DNA of 64,000 bases from Datnioides undecimradiatus (GCA_008933995.1 WARS01000027.1:744001-808000); one strand, 5' to 3'; counted from the first letter of the stretch, positions 23,710 through 35,560 are shown. Made by a program: numbers and translations. Notes: generated by a model not told the origin, from the letters alone.

Positions 23710-23965
23710 ATGCTCTTGAATGAAACCTGCCAACAGTTGATTCTTTGGCTTCTGGGGCGTCTTAAATCTATTGCACAGTTAAATCTTTTACTGCTTTTGG
23801 CTCCAAATGAGACAGAAATCCCATTCACTGCCATTGTTCTGGGCTGGTGGGAGATATCTCACTATCCTGACACGTACACCAGAACCTGCATGGCTTTGAC
23901 ACCATTTGGCCCAAGTTTTAAAAAAGTCTTTTTTTTAAATTGGGTAAACCGACCCTTTAACTCCG
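23710..23965. repeat. Probable dispersed fish repeat (3' part)
   Basis: CCATTCACTGCCATTGTTCT, GGGAGATATCTCACTATCC, CCAGAACCTGCATGGCTTTG, ACACCATTTGGCCCAAGTTT, then a T-rich stretch ending GGGTAAACCGACCCTTTAA. I recall this phrase order and the '-ccctttaa' end from a percomorph interspersed repeat. There is only one copy here. Confidence 0.42.
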
Positions 23966-24439
23966 CGGCAAATACTGTAGATCAAAACGGGGTTTCAGGG
24001 CCTGCCGGAGATGATTAAAACCGTAGCAGCAGACGCAGAAGAAAAAGAAGACCGTTTGACCTCGTCCATTAGTCAGACAGCAAAGGAGAGACACGCCGAG
24101 AACGCCTTCCTCTGTCGGCAGTCCATAACAAGCAGAAATGAGTATCCTAGGGCCTCCAGCTCCCCATCCCTCCTACCCACTCACCCACCGCACCTCCACC
24201 CTGCTGTACTCCCCTGTCTGTGTCTGTTAATGGATATTTAAAGGGTATGTCAGAGATCAGGCGAAAAGTGTGTTGAGAGGTCAGACGAGACACGCATTAT
24301 CCACGTCGACCGACCCCCTCCCCCGGAGAGGAAACAGAGAATGAAACATGCATTAAACACATCTCTGTCAATGCTGAAGCCCCCCGCCGCCACCCCCTTT
24401 TCGATACACTCCCCTCCTCTGCTCCACCACCACCACCGC
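23966..24439. other. Non-coding, C-rich in the second half
   Basis: Contains C/T-rich segments (24160-24220) and CCACC runs (24420-24440). No gene or repeat family recognised. Confidence 0.4.
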
Positions 24440-24620
24440 CACCCAACTCTAATATCTTATGGAATTAAAGCGGTGACAGGTTATCATAATCCAATTTCAG
24501 AGACAATCGCGCCAAGCACCTCGCAGCGCACCAAGAAACCCGGATCGGAATTGAATATGCACTCGGTGGATTAAATTACGCAGGGAGAAATAATTATGGC
24601 CTACATTGGGAAATATCTTT
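24440..24620. promoter_or_regulatory. Candidate conserved non-coding element with paired OTX-type sites
   Basis: TAATCC (24487-24492) and its reverse complement GGATTA (24568-24573), the binding core of OTX/bicoid-class homeodomains, lie 75 bases apart. They are accompanied by GGTTATCATAAT, GAATTAAAG and AAATAATTATGG. The block has no repeat features. Confidence 0.42.
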
Positions 24621-24720
24621 TTGTGTTATTGTGAGTGCCGTACTGTATTGTGTACAGTGCTCACTCCGGTGCACTCTACAAGATATCCAATCCGGGCTTG
24701 TCAACAGCAAGAGGCTGAGG

Positions 24721-24783
24721 TGGGAGGAGGCGGCGGTGGCGGTGGTGGCAGCAGCAAGTAGCAGCAGTGGCGGCGGCGGGTGA
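24721..24783. repeat. GGC/GGT/GCA imperfect trinucleotide repeat
   Basis: Purine- and G-rich interrupted trinucleotides (GGCGGTGGCGGTGGTGGC, then GCAGCAGCA, then GGCGGCGGCGGG). The G content makes quadruplex or slipped structures possible. Confidence 0.9.
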
Positions 24784-25754
24784 TGGTTGTTATTGTGTTA
24801 TTGTACACTCTGTCTCATAGCGCAATATCTGTTCTCAAAATAATGTCACCCTCTAATGAAGTAAGGCTCCTTTTATTATTTATCATTTCCTGCCACAGCC
24901 AAGAACCGCGCGTTGCTGTATGCCTCGGAGATGTTTTTAAAAAGGCCTCTTTAAATGAACACATTTGAATTGTAATGTGATTTCTTTTTCTCTTCCAACG
25001 AGGAAGAAATAATGTGTTTTCTCCGAGGCTGCCGTCGGGTTTCAAGAGTTGTGGGGTGCAGCGACTTGACGATGTCGCGCTCACGATCCTCTGTGTCAGT
25101 TTTGGTTTGGGCTCATGAAAAATGGTGGTTCCTCCTTGACCATAGATGGGATACATGCTTATTTTTAAATATTGCTTTTCATTCCTCTAAAAACCAGATT
25201 TCACATTGGAGAAACTGCATTATGTCGATGCTACTGGTGCCGTTCCTGATGTGTCGCACATCATTTACCCTTCTGTGAAACCAAATGGCACTTGGGCCAC
25301 ATATCAAAGCAGTTTCTTGAGATACTTGTGGGCACTTATTATATATTCAAGGACTCATTTGGCACATGGAAATATAGTGAATGTAATGAAAGGAAGTGAA
25401 TACCTTAAAAGCAGGAAAGTGGCGGTAACCATGTTTGATATTTGCTTGAGACGTGTATTTAAACGCAAGGAAAAGTGTATTTGCCTCGGCTGAAATCGCC
25501 TCGATGAAAGGTTGGACCTTCTCACGAGTGGGACGGATTATTTAAATGTGAAGTATATGTGCTCTTTGTGAAGTGTGTTTAACGTTCCTGCGCCTTCACT
25601 AACACACTGTTAACCCGCCAAAGCCACATTAGCACTCTGCGAACGAGCCGGTGCAGTTTGCAAGGATTGTTCAAGTCAACAAAACATAAAATGAATTTGT
25701 ATTTTTTGGAGATTTGGAGCCAAGTTTTTGTTTTTTAGCCGCTAGAAAGAATAT
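24784..25754. other. Non-coding sequence, nothing recognised
   Basis: Unique-looking sequence. The part around 25330-25510 has a non-repetitive texture that could be conserved, but no clear motif cluster. Frames of about 60-113 codons have no known domains. Confidence 0.35.
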
Positions 25755-25860
25755 TAAACTAATAGTCAACTAAATCAACAGAAAAAATGTCAATAATTTC
25801 AATTAATGAGTAATTTGTCTCTGATAATCAACTAATTTCTAATATCCGAGGTCCTCATCT
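25755..25860. repeat. Old 'ATTAATC'-type repeat fragment (end part)
   Basis: AAACTAATAGTCAACTAAAT, then TTTCAATTAATGAGTAATTT and AATCAACTAATTTCTAATA. Degenerate TAATNGACTAAT words are typical of the termini of the same percomorph repeat. Confidence 0.45.
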
Positions 25861-26439
25861 TGAGAAGGACACCTATGGGAGTCACAAGATAAATCTGGTT
25901 GTTTGCCAGGAAGTTAAACTGAAAGGGAAGCAGAAGAAACACCGAGCTTAAAGGTTCATTATTGACTTTCTTTAGAAATGGTGACTTAATAATAAACTAA
26001 GTATATTAGCACAAAGTCCGCTTCTTGTGTTGGAAAGACCATGAAGAACACTGTCGTCGCAGTTTGGAACAGATCATGGTTTGGGTTGAAATGAGTAAAG
26101 TTTGTTGAAGCAAGTAATGTACACAGGTACACTTGTACTCATTATACGTGTGAACTTCATGGGTTACATAAGGTAAAATAAGCCACTGCTGACTTCTGGT
26201 TTCCACACTACACTCTCACCGGTCTACTTGGCTCACAGCACAGCAATAAATATGAAAATTGGCCACAATAAACTGCCTTTAAAATAGATCTACATGAGCT
26301 TATTTCTGTCGACGGTGGCCCGATTTTCTTTGTTGGAATAGTGACTCATTGGTTGAAGCTGCATGGCTGTAATGAGGGTCGGCAGGTCAGCAGCTTCATG
26401 TCCAAACATCTGTCGGAGTTATTTTGATGTAATAACCAA
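25861..26439. other. Non-coding sequence, nothing recognised
   Basis: AT-moderate sequence between two repeat fragments. It may include decayed repeat DNA. Confidence 0.35.
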
Positions 26440-26603
26440 ATATTTTCACTCAGTTACTTTAGAAAAATCAATGTTTCCAGCTTTTTAAAATGTAGTTATT
26501 CATTATTATTTCATTGCAAATTTGCAACAGTTGAGTTTTGGACTGTTTTTGTTTTTTTGTTTTTTTTTGAGGAAAACACTGAATTGATTAATCAATAAAA
26601 TGA
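26440..26603. repeat. Old 'ATTAATC'-type repeat fragment
   Basis: GAGTTTTGGACTGTTTTTG, a T-rich expansion, then GAGGAAAACACTGAATTGAT and TAATCAATAAAATGAGG. It shares the GTTTTGGACT word with the fragment at 15077 and ends in an ATTGATTAATCAAT terminus. Confidence 0.6.
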
Positions 26604-27123
26604 GGTTTTAGGGTTTTTCGTCCACAGAAGTAATCATTAGTCAACAGCAGGTCCTCTTTCAGCGCGCTTTTAGGGCTTGAAATACACTCGGCTAGAGACA
26701 GAGAGGGAGGAATAGGGACTGGATGTGCAGGTGTCACATGTGGCCCAACGACAAATGAGAAGCAGAGAGAGAGAGTAGGGGGATGAATGAATAGATAGGG
26801 GGTGACAGGGTGCGACCCCCTGCCTGCCTCTCTCTCTCTTCGCTGCATCCCTACAGCTGATTCTTATATCAGCTGTGCACCCCGGAGACTCCTCCCTCCC
26901 CGCCTCCATCCATCACACGCCGCACATAATTGTGAGTACACAGACGCAGCCATGCATCACGGCGCCGGCCGGAGAGGCGAAGGCTCCGCGTGTCGGCCGC
27001 GGGAAGGAGAAAGAGACGTCTTCGCGCGCGGGAAGCGAACGTGTGGAAGCCATTTGTTCTGGCTGAATAAATAGAAAAAAACACAGGATCACACTTGAGC
27101 CTATTTCCTTAGCTGTTTGTGTT
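26604..27123. other. Non-coding; purine-rich then CpG-rich
   Basis: 26690-26790 is G/A-rich on the plus strand, with a GAGAGAGAGAG run. 26940-27050 is strikingly CpG-rich (GGCGCCGGCCGG, GTCGGCCGCGGG, TTCGCGCGCGGG). A CpG-island fragment without a recognised promoter or exon. Confidence 0.4.
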
Positions 27124-27153
27124 TTTTATTTATTTATTTATTTATTTATTTTT
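27124..27153. repeat. (TTTA)n microsatellite
   Basis: About seven TTTA units. Confidence 0.97.
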
Positions 27154-27639
27154 AGCCATCCACAGCCAATTACAGTTCAGCTAATGCCGGTCAATACTTA
27201 ACTGTTGTGCTCTGCTTTGATTGGATGCATGAACTTTCCTAAATGAGGAGGTCTCTTCCTGTTTTCTTCAATTTGTTCCTCCCGCTCGGTGCACACAGTA
27301 TCCCTTTCATTTTATTGATGTGTTTGTCGATCTCTGTCATCTAATTATTTCCCTGCTCTGTGTCTCTCGCTCCTCTCTCGGCTGCAGAAGGCGTCTCTTT
27401 GATTGCCAGGGCTACGCTCTGCCCGCCGGAGATAATGCCCCCTCCCCGAGTCGAACCAAATTGTTGCTTTTTTGGTTAGTCCGCACTTAAATATTTCAGA
27501 GGACGGGGCTTTGAAATCGCCACACGGGGACAAAGCTGGGAATTTAAATGACGGGAACATGAATAAAGATTTGTAGGTTTGCAGCTTTCATTCGAGCGCC
27601 GCGTGCCGATCGGCAGCCAGCCGAGAGGGAAGGGGGGAA
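27154..27639. other. Non-coding sequence, nothing recognised
   Basis: Mixed sequence leading into a candidate conserved block. AGCCAATTACAGTTCAGC near 27163 and GCCGGTCAATACTT suggest it may already be part of conserved DNA. Confidence 0.3.
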
Positions 27640-27929
27640 AAATGACCGTCATAAATATGGTTTTGATTTTCTAACCAGGCGAAACAACAAAGTTACGGCG
27701 AGAACATTAGCCGCATTGATCCCGTCTGGTCGATGGAATAAAGCAGGCAGTGACCTTTCCCTCATTTGGAGGCATAAAATTCCTTGTTGAAAGTCTCAGA
27801 GGGCTCCGGCTGAAAGCATTAACACAAATTACCAGCCGCCATTAAAGGCCTGCATCAATTCCACCCCGCGCCATCATTACCAAACGGCCGATAAAATGCT
27901 GGAAAGCCCTCGTCCTGTGCTCTGGCATG

Positions 27930-27930
<1 letters not shown>
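27640..27930. promoter_or_regulatory. Candidate conserved non-coding element
   Basis: Non-repetitive sequence ending directly at a CA array. It contains CCGCCATTAAAGGCCTG, AAAGCATTAACACAAATTAC, CCATCATTACC and GCCGATAAAATGC. Homeodomain-type ATTA cores and a GATAAAA word recur every 30-50 bases. An enhancer role is inferred from texture only. Confidence 0.4.

Positions 27931-27932
<2 letters not shown>

Positions 27933-27984
<52 letters not shown>
27933..27984. repeat. (CA)26 microsatellite
   Basis: Uninterrupted CA run of 52 bases. Confidence 0.99.
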
Positions 27985-27985
<1 letters not shown>

Positions 27986-28429
27986 GCACGTGCAGACGAT
28001 AACACACACTCAGCCCTGGAGACCGCTGCAGAAGCCTAGTATTACCTGATCTGGGTTACAGCTGAGCTGCCTGCGCGCCAGGACCATCAAGCCACCGGCG
28101 CACCAACCTGCAATGAACGAATACGCTAATTGTAGGCAGATATATCTGCCCCGAACAACAACCCACACAACCCCCAACAGCCGGGCCTTGAAAGGGTGAT
28201 AACACGCCTACCTGCACAACACTGCCCGTACATATTTTACAGCACAAGAAAGAGAGAAAAAAGCAACCAACAAGCACCTGAGCTGCACACACGGGGGCCT
28301 TTCGTTCGAGATGAAGCTTAACTTCTTTTTTTTCTGTTTCTTTCCTAAACAAAACATCAAATTTCACGAACAAATTCAGGCTATTTAAATAATAATTAAA
28401 TAAAATCAAAATCCAGGTAATATTGCTGC
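27985..28429. other. Non-coding sequence, nothing recognised
   Basis: Short mixed segment between two candidate regulatory blocks. The 117-codon minus-strand frame at 28056-28409 has no recognisable domain. Confidence 0.35.
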
Positions 28430-28990
28430 AGAATTGGGTAAGATTAGCACCATTTGTTCAGCCAGCGTCACTGATATCGTGCATCAAAGTTTTTATTCAG
28501 CGACGCGGGCTTCCTGCATCGTTATCCAAACTTATTATCGAGGGCAAATATTCAGTAGCACAGACCCCTAGCACTTCTTTAATCAATCCACACTTTTTAA
28601 TAATGAAATATTCAATAAAAGTAGACACTTGTCAGCGTTAGGCGTCCACCTCGCACCCATGCCTGCTGCATGTTGTTGCTGGGCTCTGTGCTTCTAACGA
28701 ACTCAAATCAATGTCATTAAATTAGGTCTATTCAAGTGGATAATAAGAGTCTGTCACCCTATGTGTGCTTGCTCTGATAAAGCTCTAATCTCATTAGAAT
28801 TACAACACTTCTCTGCCAGAGAGCACTGACAGAAAGGCATAGATAAAACCCGGCATCAGGCTACACCGCAGACGGCGCCAAATAATGTCGTCCTATCAGG
28901 CAAAGTTTATGAATCAGAGTTACAACAGAAATGACGGCCCATCCCATCTAGATTAGATTTGATTAAGCTGCTGTTGCCACCAATAAAAAC
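28430..28990. promoter_or_regulatory. Candidate conserved non-coding element (long)
   Basis: The longest continuous enhancer-like stretch in the window. Features seen: TTTAATCAATCC (about 28579-28590, PBX/homeodomain type), TTTTTAATAATGAAATATTC, CTGATAAAGC (GATA type, TGATAA at 28775-28780), CTAATCTCATTAGAATTAC, GGCAAAGTTTATGAATCAGA, and a closely spaced GATTAGATTTGATTA pair near 28951-28965. It has no repeat or coding character. Confidence 0.45.
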
Positions 28991-29199
28991 TTCACTTACA
29001 TAGTACGTTCACTTGGTCCCCTGAGGTGAATCCCAATGACTGTGTGCAGACACCCTGACTTTTCTCCAGCACTGCAAAACAGCAATTTTCCCTTTTCAGT
29101 AGAAATAATTCAGTGGTTTGCGCACCAAAGTTAATTCTACGTTCATGCTCCATTATTTGTTCTGCTATAGTGCCACCATTAGGTTCCAAATATCACGGG
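28991..29199. other. Non-coding sequence, nothing recognised
   Basis: Short spacer before a dispersed repeat. Confidence 0.3.
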
Positions 29200-29400
29200 T
29201 TTCTGACCAAAACCTGCAAAACCGATGAACAGTTGCTGTGATTTTACTTCTAATACACAAATGTTTGCATGCTAACATGCAAAACTATAATTGTGAGCGC
29301 AGTAAAGATGATACCTGCTTCCTGTTAGCATGTTAGCATTGCTATTGTTAGCATTTATAGATTACATCTTCTACATTTCACTGCTGGGCATCCAATTACA
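29200..29400. repeat. 'GTTAGCATGTTAGCATT' dispersed repeat
   Basis: CATGCTAACATGCAAAACTA, GATGATACCTGCTTCCTG, then TTAGCATGTTAGCATTGC, TATTGTTAGCATTTATAG. The order matches a widespread percomorph repeat made of GTTAGCAT words. The match is by recall. Confidence 0.6.
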
Positions 29401-32063
29401 TGAGCGAGCAACTCTACAGTCTATCAACATGGGAACCCCATTGTATTTTAGCTACCTTACCAATGAAATTAAAGTTGAAGCCAGTTTCTGAATATAATAT
29501 TTGTGTTAATATACGAATTTTTTTCAATTTGTTTTGATATCATAAGTTCTTATGTGTTAGTTTCCTGCAGTCTGTTGTGGATTTTTTCCACTGGGGGAGT
29601 GTAAAGTTTGAATTTCAGCATGTTTCAGCTGTATTTCATAATGAAACAGCGGCAGAACTTATTTGAGCACAGTTTGAATCCAGATGGGAAGTATACGTTT
29701 TGACCATCTGCCCATATCGCGTTTAAAAAGGCACATATTTCATTATTCATTACGCTTCATCCTGAGTTACATGACGTCTTCACCATCTTCTCCCCTCGCC
29801 AGAGTGGAGAGAAGAAACTGTGTCAGCTCAGGCGGCAGCTCAGGCGGCAGCTCACTATCAGGTTGCATAATTTCTGGGCAGCAAAGACCACACGCTTTGA
29901 AAAATTAAAAGCCCGTGCATCACGCCGCCACCGGGGGCTGTCAGAGTGGCCGCGTGCAGCTTTTACACGCTGCTCAGTCAGATCTCACATTAGCTGTTTG
30001 TCATGATTTTTGAATGACTTGTGCATGATGACGACACGTCCAGCTGCTGTTGCTCATCCCCCTCCGTCCTGCGGGACGTGACCTGGCATGTAGATCACGG
30101 AGAATCGGACGGCTGTTAGTGGTGTTGTGAGTCCGTGCAAACGGGAATGCCTGGGCATGTCCAGGTCAATGTAATGCATGTGGGATTGAGTGCGGATGCC
30201 TCTCCGTGTGTGTTTGCCTGCATTCATTCATACATCGATGAATGCAGGTCTGCGTCATCCCTCAGCTCCAGCGGGAACCCCTGGCGAAGATCCGGATGTC
30301 ACTTCTCTCTGCATACCTCACTCTCACGCAATAAAAAGCAGAGTGGATTTCATTAGCGGCAGTGACAAGGTGGACGACGGGTGGGCGACAGGTTACCTGC
30401 AAGGTCAGTCACCTCAAATTAACGTCGACCGCGGGAGAAAAAGCGCTTATTTAAAACAGGTTTTTTGCGGCCTGGCGTAATATATCCCGCAGCAGTCATT
30501 ATTCACGAAGGAGCAGGCCCACCTGCCGCTGTTCTCCGAGAGAGAGGGGGATTAAACAACAGTTGGATGCGGTAGTGGGGACTCCAGCGCTAAGATTAAC
30601 GTCCATTCTGGTGGAGCACGGCAGGTGTGGGTTTGTGCAAAGACACTGAGGCGGAGATGATCAAGGATACCACAAACTGCAGTTCTAAGTGTGTAAAGAT
30701 GCTCCACAGTGCAGAGGACGTTTGAAACACTGTGCGAGTTCCTCTCGCACTCACTTGAGTATACGCTTTGGCTTAAAAGTAATGTTTGTTTGCTTTTTGG
30801 TAAAAATATAAAGTGACAGAATAGTGTGAAGAAAGATACCCCTTAGCATCACTTCCACGAAACCCGTGACGTGTCTTCAGATTGGTTTTCATGTCTATTC
30901 GCCGGCGCAAACCCAAAGATATTAGATTCAAAGCGGGAAAGTCTCTTATTTTGCAGTGCATTGTAACCTCTTATTAAATATATTAACAGCATGTTTAATG
31001 TCAGTGATTTAGTGATTTTAAATTGAGCGTCCAGATGCAGCTGTCGCCATTACTCAAAGATGCTGTCCTAGAAGCAATGTACAACGGCTCAGAGTGGATT
31101 GCTGTTGCTACTGCTATCGTCCGTTTTCGACAGTCCCTCTGACTCATTTGGTTGGATTGTCTGTGTGTGTCGGACAGTACGAAAATGATGGAAGCGAGTT
31201 TAAGCATGACGGGCCTTCCTCGAGATGCACAGCTCCCGACGTTGCCAGAAAAGCTTCAGCTCCACTCGCCCATGAAGAGAGCAGCTCTACCTGCTTTTGT
31301 GCTATGAAGGAATCTGTCTTTGGTAATCGCCTCCACCGGGCACTCCATCGTCAGATCCCGTAGAGAAGTGTTAAACGCACTGTCGTTAGAGCTGAAGAGT
31401 AGATAGATTGCCAACACTCAACAATAAGTCATTCTGAAGTTTATTGAATTTTTAGAATAAAGCTCAACACCTGCCTTCAATAACGACACCACCACTGTCT
31501 GAAACAACAAACAAGAGTCCAGTTGGGATCAGACCAAAATGAGAAAACGCGATTCGTTCTGCGTTTTTGCACGCTGCTATGATTAAAAATAGAGACCGCG
31601 AGCGGCCTCATAGTCGGTCTGGCCTCCGAATAATACTTCTCTGTTTCACACAGAGACTCAACCTGTGAAGCTCTTAGAAGAAAGGATTTGCAGGCCAGCT
31701 GTCAGCACAGGCACCAGACAACACACAGGAAACGAGCTGACACGTACCCGAGCGAGGCTGAAGACACAAAGACAAAAGATGTGAGGGAGCGAAGCGATCC
31801 CATTGCTGGACCGCTCTTTAGACAAAGCCAGCGTGCTCGCCGCTTTCGCCTTTATCCTCTGCGTCCCATCCTCCCTCCGTGGGTGGGGAATTCGCAGCAG
31901 TCCAGCCATCGTCCTGGACGCCTGCCCATGGCCGAGAGGATGATGGGGAAACCAGGGAGGGTTCCAAAATTCCCACGATGCTCGTACGGGCAGGTTCACC
32001 AGGCTAATCCGGACAGCAGGAAGCAGGGGCGGCTCGGAGCTCTGGACAACAGATACGAAGCGT
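29401..32063. other. Non-coding sequence with an 11-bp hairpin
   Basis: No gene or transposon recognised over 2.6 kb. A tandem 12-mer (AGGCGGCAGCTC) occurs twice at about 29830-29853. A perfect inverted repeat, CCTGCATTCAT (30217-30227) and ATGAATGCAGG (30238-30248), has a 10-base loop. 30340-30560 is non-repetitive and may be conserved, but this is uncertain. Confidence 0.4.
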
Positions 32064-32129
32064 CTGTGTGTTTGTGTGAGTGGGTGTGTGTGTGTGTGCG
32101 TGTGTGTGTGTGTGTGTGCGTGTGTGTAT
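32064..32129. repeat. Interrupted (TG)n microsatellite
   Basis: GT runs with AG, GG and CG interruptions. The 189- and 147-codon frames across it read the repeat as TH or VC repeats and are not genes. Confidence 0.95.
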
Positions 32130-33700
32130 GAACGTTTCTGAGGAGCTGGCATCAGGGCTGCGAGTCTGTTGCCAGACTCGCTCCATATGTCCATCCCAGT
32201 CTGTCTGGGCTCTCTTGCATCCAGCACTAACAGGCTAAAGAGGGCATTACTGGCTGTTTAACCGGCCGTTACAGAAGGATCAGAGCAGTGGATGGAAGGA
32301 AGTGACAGCACTTGAATAGGGCCATGCGTCCTTAAGGGAACAGAGTTACAGTAAGTGGAAGGGATCTCATCACTCTGATGTTTACTGGCCCAGTTAACCC
32401 TGAGATATTCAGTGTGCAACCTTCGTAGTTCACCCTCTCTCCTCCCCCTCCTTGGTGCACTCTAGGAATGCACAAACGTACATATACGTCAATGTGCAGT
32501 CCTGTGCACAAGATCAGACGGATAAAATGCGTAGTTGCATTGGTTTTCAGCCAGTCTAAGCTTGGCGCAGCTATGGCCTGACAATATCTCGTTTTAATGA
32601 TGCGATTACGATGCCAGATGGGTCGGTCGATCCGCCGCAAGAGCTCAGCAGCTGTCGGTTGGGTGGCGTGAAAACGCGAAACCTGCTGGTGATCTGCTGA
32701 CTCCTCACATGAGAAACGAATCAACAAGTCTTGGATGAGTCGGAACAGATGCTCATGGTGAATCCTCTTGACTTTGAATACTAAACCTCTCTCAGTGCAT
32801 TATCCAGAAATTCCCCGATCACACTTGGATCATCCAGTTTTAATCAATTGAGGCAACCCTAATCAACAGACAAACCAAGATGGTGGACGTTGTAAACATT
32901 ACATCTGCATTGTATTAAATGAAATCTGTTAGCTTTTTTGGCATTAGCACTTGGCTAATTGTGTCTAAATACAATGCCAATGTGACAGAACTCCCATCAA
33001 AAGCTTTCCGGCCATATAAAAGACTCGTACCGAAAACAGAGCTCAGACGCTCTCAAGATAAGATGTGGATAAAAGAAACAGAAAAAGCCAAACTGTGAAG
33101 GGATAAGGAAAATTAAGGATGAGATGAGGTTGAGTAGGAAAATGGGTTTAAGATAAGGGTAAAATAAGATTTAACGATGAGGATATGATTTTTTATAAAC
33201 GACCCATTGACTCATCAGGTCACGGCTCACTGAGCAATGAAATTGGTTATATAGACATATGCAGATAGCAGCAACGGCATGTTAAGTACACTCCGCAAAG
33301 CCTTACTCTGTTACGTGCATACTTGCTCATATGGGGCTGCAGCAGTCTTTCTGACAGCTGCGAAGAAGCCAGACTTATTATTACATTTAGCCCTTTGGAG
33401 AAAGAGAACATTAGTTTTGAGTTGCAACTCTTTCTCTCCTCGTTACGCTGTTTGTCTCCGCTCTCTTTAAACGCAGCTGCGGTGGCTTTATAAGTAGAGG
33501 TTTGAGATTCCCAGGTACTTAACCCAGTTCAGGGAGGCCCCAATGAAGCAAGAGTTTATATAATTAAATTCAGTTAAAATACGAAACTGACGTCGCAAGT
33601 TTTCCAGCACGTCTGGCGATGCAGGGTGTCACTTTCTGCAATTCAATACTAAATCAACAAAGATCCTCCGTATAAGCGGCCTGGACAGGAAATCTTATCA
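32130..33700. other. Non-coding sequence, nothing recognised
   Basis: Unassigned sequence. 33050-33190 is purine-rich (repeated GATAAGA/GATGAGAT words). Confidence 0.4.
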
Positions 33701-34210
33701 AGGTATTTTTTAGGCGGGGGGCTGTGGACCAATATGGGCTTATTTGGGGGGGGGTCTTTGACATGAAAGAGGGTGAGAACCCCCGCGGCAGCATCCTGCA
33801 AGTCAGAAACCAGAGAAAGGGTGAATGAGAGATCCAGGGAAAGACACAAATGGGGAGTATTTCTCCGAGCACAGATGGCAGCCGGCTCTGAGGGAAATGG
33901 CACGGGGTGATGAGAAGGGCTGAGGACGGTGGGAGAGGAGGGTGGTGGCATTTCAAAGGGGGGGGGGGAGTAGTGGCGGTGGTTGTGGTAACTGTACAAG
34001 CAGCCTCCTCGCACACCTGCCGGGCTTGGCAACGCTTCTGACCCGTGTGCCGAGTCACCGTGGTAACAGTGACATCACCGCCAGGACAGGGGGGGCCTCG
34101 CACCTCTCAAGTCAGGAGACCGACGACCTCCCTCGCGCTTCCTTTGCATCAGGTGGGAGCTGGGGACGACTTGAACGGCGGGGGGGGAAAGGATCTAAGG
34201 AAGTGAACCG
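33701..34210. other. G-rich, strand-asymmetric tract
   Basis: The plus strand is markedly G/A-rich, with several homopolymeric G runs (33715-33721, 33747-33755, 33958-33968, 34089-34095, 34181-34188). The two long minus-strand frames (127 and 149 codons) are proline- and serine-rich readings of this tract and are not supported as genes. Confidence 0.6.
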
Positions 34211-35315
34211 GCGCGAGAAACTGCAGTAACACAACGTTTCTGTTCCGCAAGTCGCAGGAAAAGAGCTCAAAGACGATCGACCCGTGCCCATCTGTCAGTT
34301 CCCGTGACTCATACTCACACGAGTGCTGTCAAAGCCGCATTGGAGCCGTAGTTTGTTGATAATAAATGAAAACTTATTTCCATTTCCCTGAAAATGACAT
34401 TAATTGGTCAAAATGCGTCTTTAAGGGAGAGAGCAGGAGCCTCCCACTGACTTAAATCATGTTTATTTAAATATTCACCACTTTAATGGCAAATCAATCA
34501 CCAATCAATGCTGTTTTTCAATTATAAAAGGCGTATAACGTGGAAAAGTATAATAATACAATCTCTTCCAGTTCCAGACAGCTTCATCTGTCTTATAAAC
34601 ACTGCTTTGTCTGCACATACACGTGTTGAACATGCATTTTGCTGCCGTGAAGAAGAAAAGATGGATTCCAGAGATTTAGCTAACATGGATCATCATCCCG
34701 TACCTGTAATCCTGCTAATTGTAGCCAATCACGTAGCCATACTGTCCTTTCTTGCTCTTTATTAGTCTCTATCTCTGGATCTTAACCGAAAGCATTAGAT
34801 CGAGTTGTAGCTGAAGCAGTGGAATCGATCAAATCAGAAAGGGTACGGGCAGTGATTCAGCGCTCTGCTCCGCACTACAGATTGGACTCGTCATGGCAGA
34901 AAGTGTCACAGTGTAGGTCTGATTCTGCGGGAGACGAGCGAGATGAGCAGACTTTGCAGGGAGGAGTGGGAGATTTTGATGAAACAAGTGGAGAGACGGA
35001 CACTTGACAGACTTCTTTTGTTATCGAACCCGCTCTCGACATTTGAACTTGCAATTCCCATATCGTATTCCACAAAGTCTGGACTTATACTGTACCAGTG
35101 CCTTTGTCCAAGTGCAGCTCAGAGTGTCTGATTGTATATTAACTGTAGACTTGCTTTGGACTGTATTTGGTTTCTGGTTCTTGCAAACAAGTGTGCAGGA
35201 ATTGAGTTTATTGGTACTTTCAGTTGCTTTAGAGGCTTTTACACCTTTATGTGGGTAAAGTCTTGCAGAAAGATTGAATGTTTCTAACGTTTATCACCCG
35301 GAAATAAACCTCAAG
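34211..35315. other. Non-coding sequence, possibly conserved at 34420-34520
   Basis: 34420-34510 has TCATGTTTATTTAAATATTC and GGCAAATCAATCACCAATCA in non-repetitive context. The remainder shows nothing. Confidence 0.3.
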
Positions 35316-35560
35316 AGTAGATCCCGTGTGATTTTGTGCAGATATGACGATGCAAAGACACTCTGAAGGCTGCTTCCTCATGCAAATAACTTAATTTACC
35401 TAAATCTTCTTTGAATGCCTTCATAGCGACACCAGTTTACTTCCATTCTGCAGGAATAATTGGTAGCATACACACAGATACTGATATGATGCCGATATAT
35501 ATCTGCTGTAGGTGAATATCGGTCTGGAGAACCACAATCTGACCCAGTTTGGCCTATTCC
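35316..35560 (+). repeat. Dispersed repeat, copy 2 of 3
   Basis: Same core as at 10911: GATATGACGATGCAAAGACA, then CTGAAGGCTGCTTCCTCA. The right part carries GATATGATGCCGATATATA and GAATATCGGTCTGG, the 'atatcggtc' segment typical of this fish element. Confidence 0.78.

Noticed and set aside
24622-24660. Possible microRNA hairpin (GTGAG...ACTGTA / TACAGT...CTCAC)
   Set aside because: The two short stems are separated by a six-base asymmetric bulge and total only 11 pairs. Not a precursor-like fold, and no known seed family.
31658-32227. 189-codon minus-strand frame and 147-codon plus-strand frame
   Set aside because: Both run through the TG array (TH- and VC-repeats), overlap each other on opposite strands and show no family resemblance.
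33649-34103. 127- and 149-codon minus-strand frames
   Set aside because: Artefacts of the G-rich tract. Proline-rich on the reverse strand in two frames at once.
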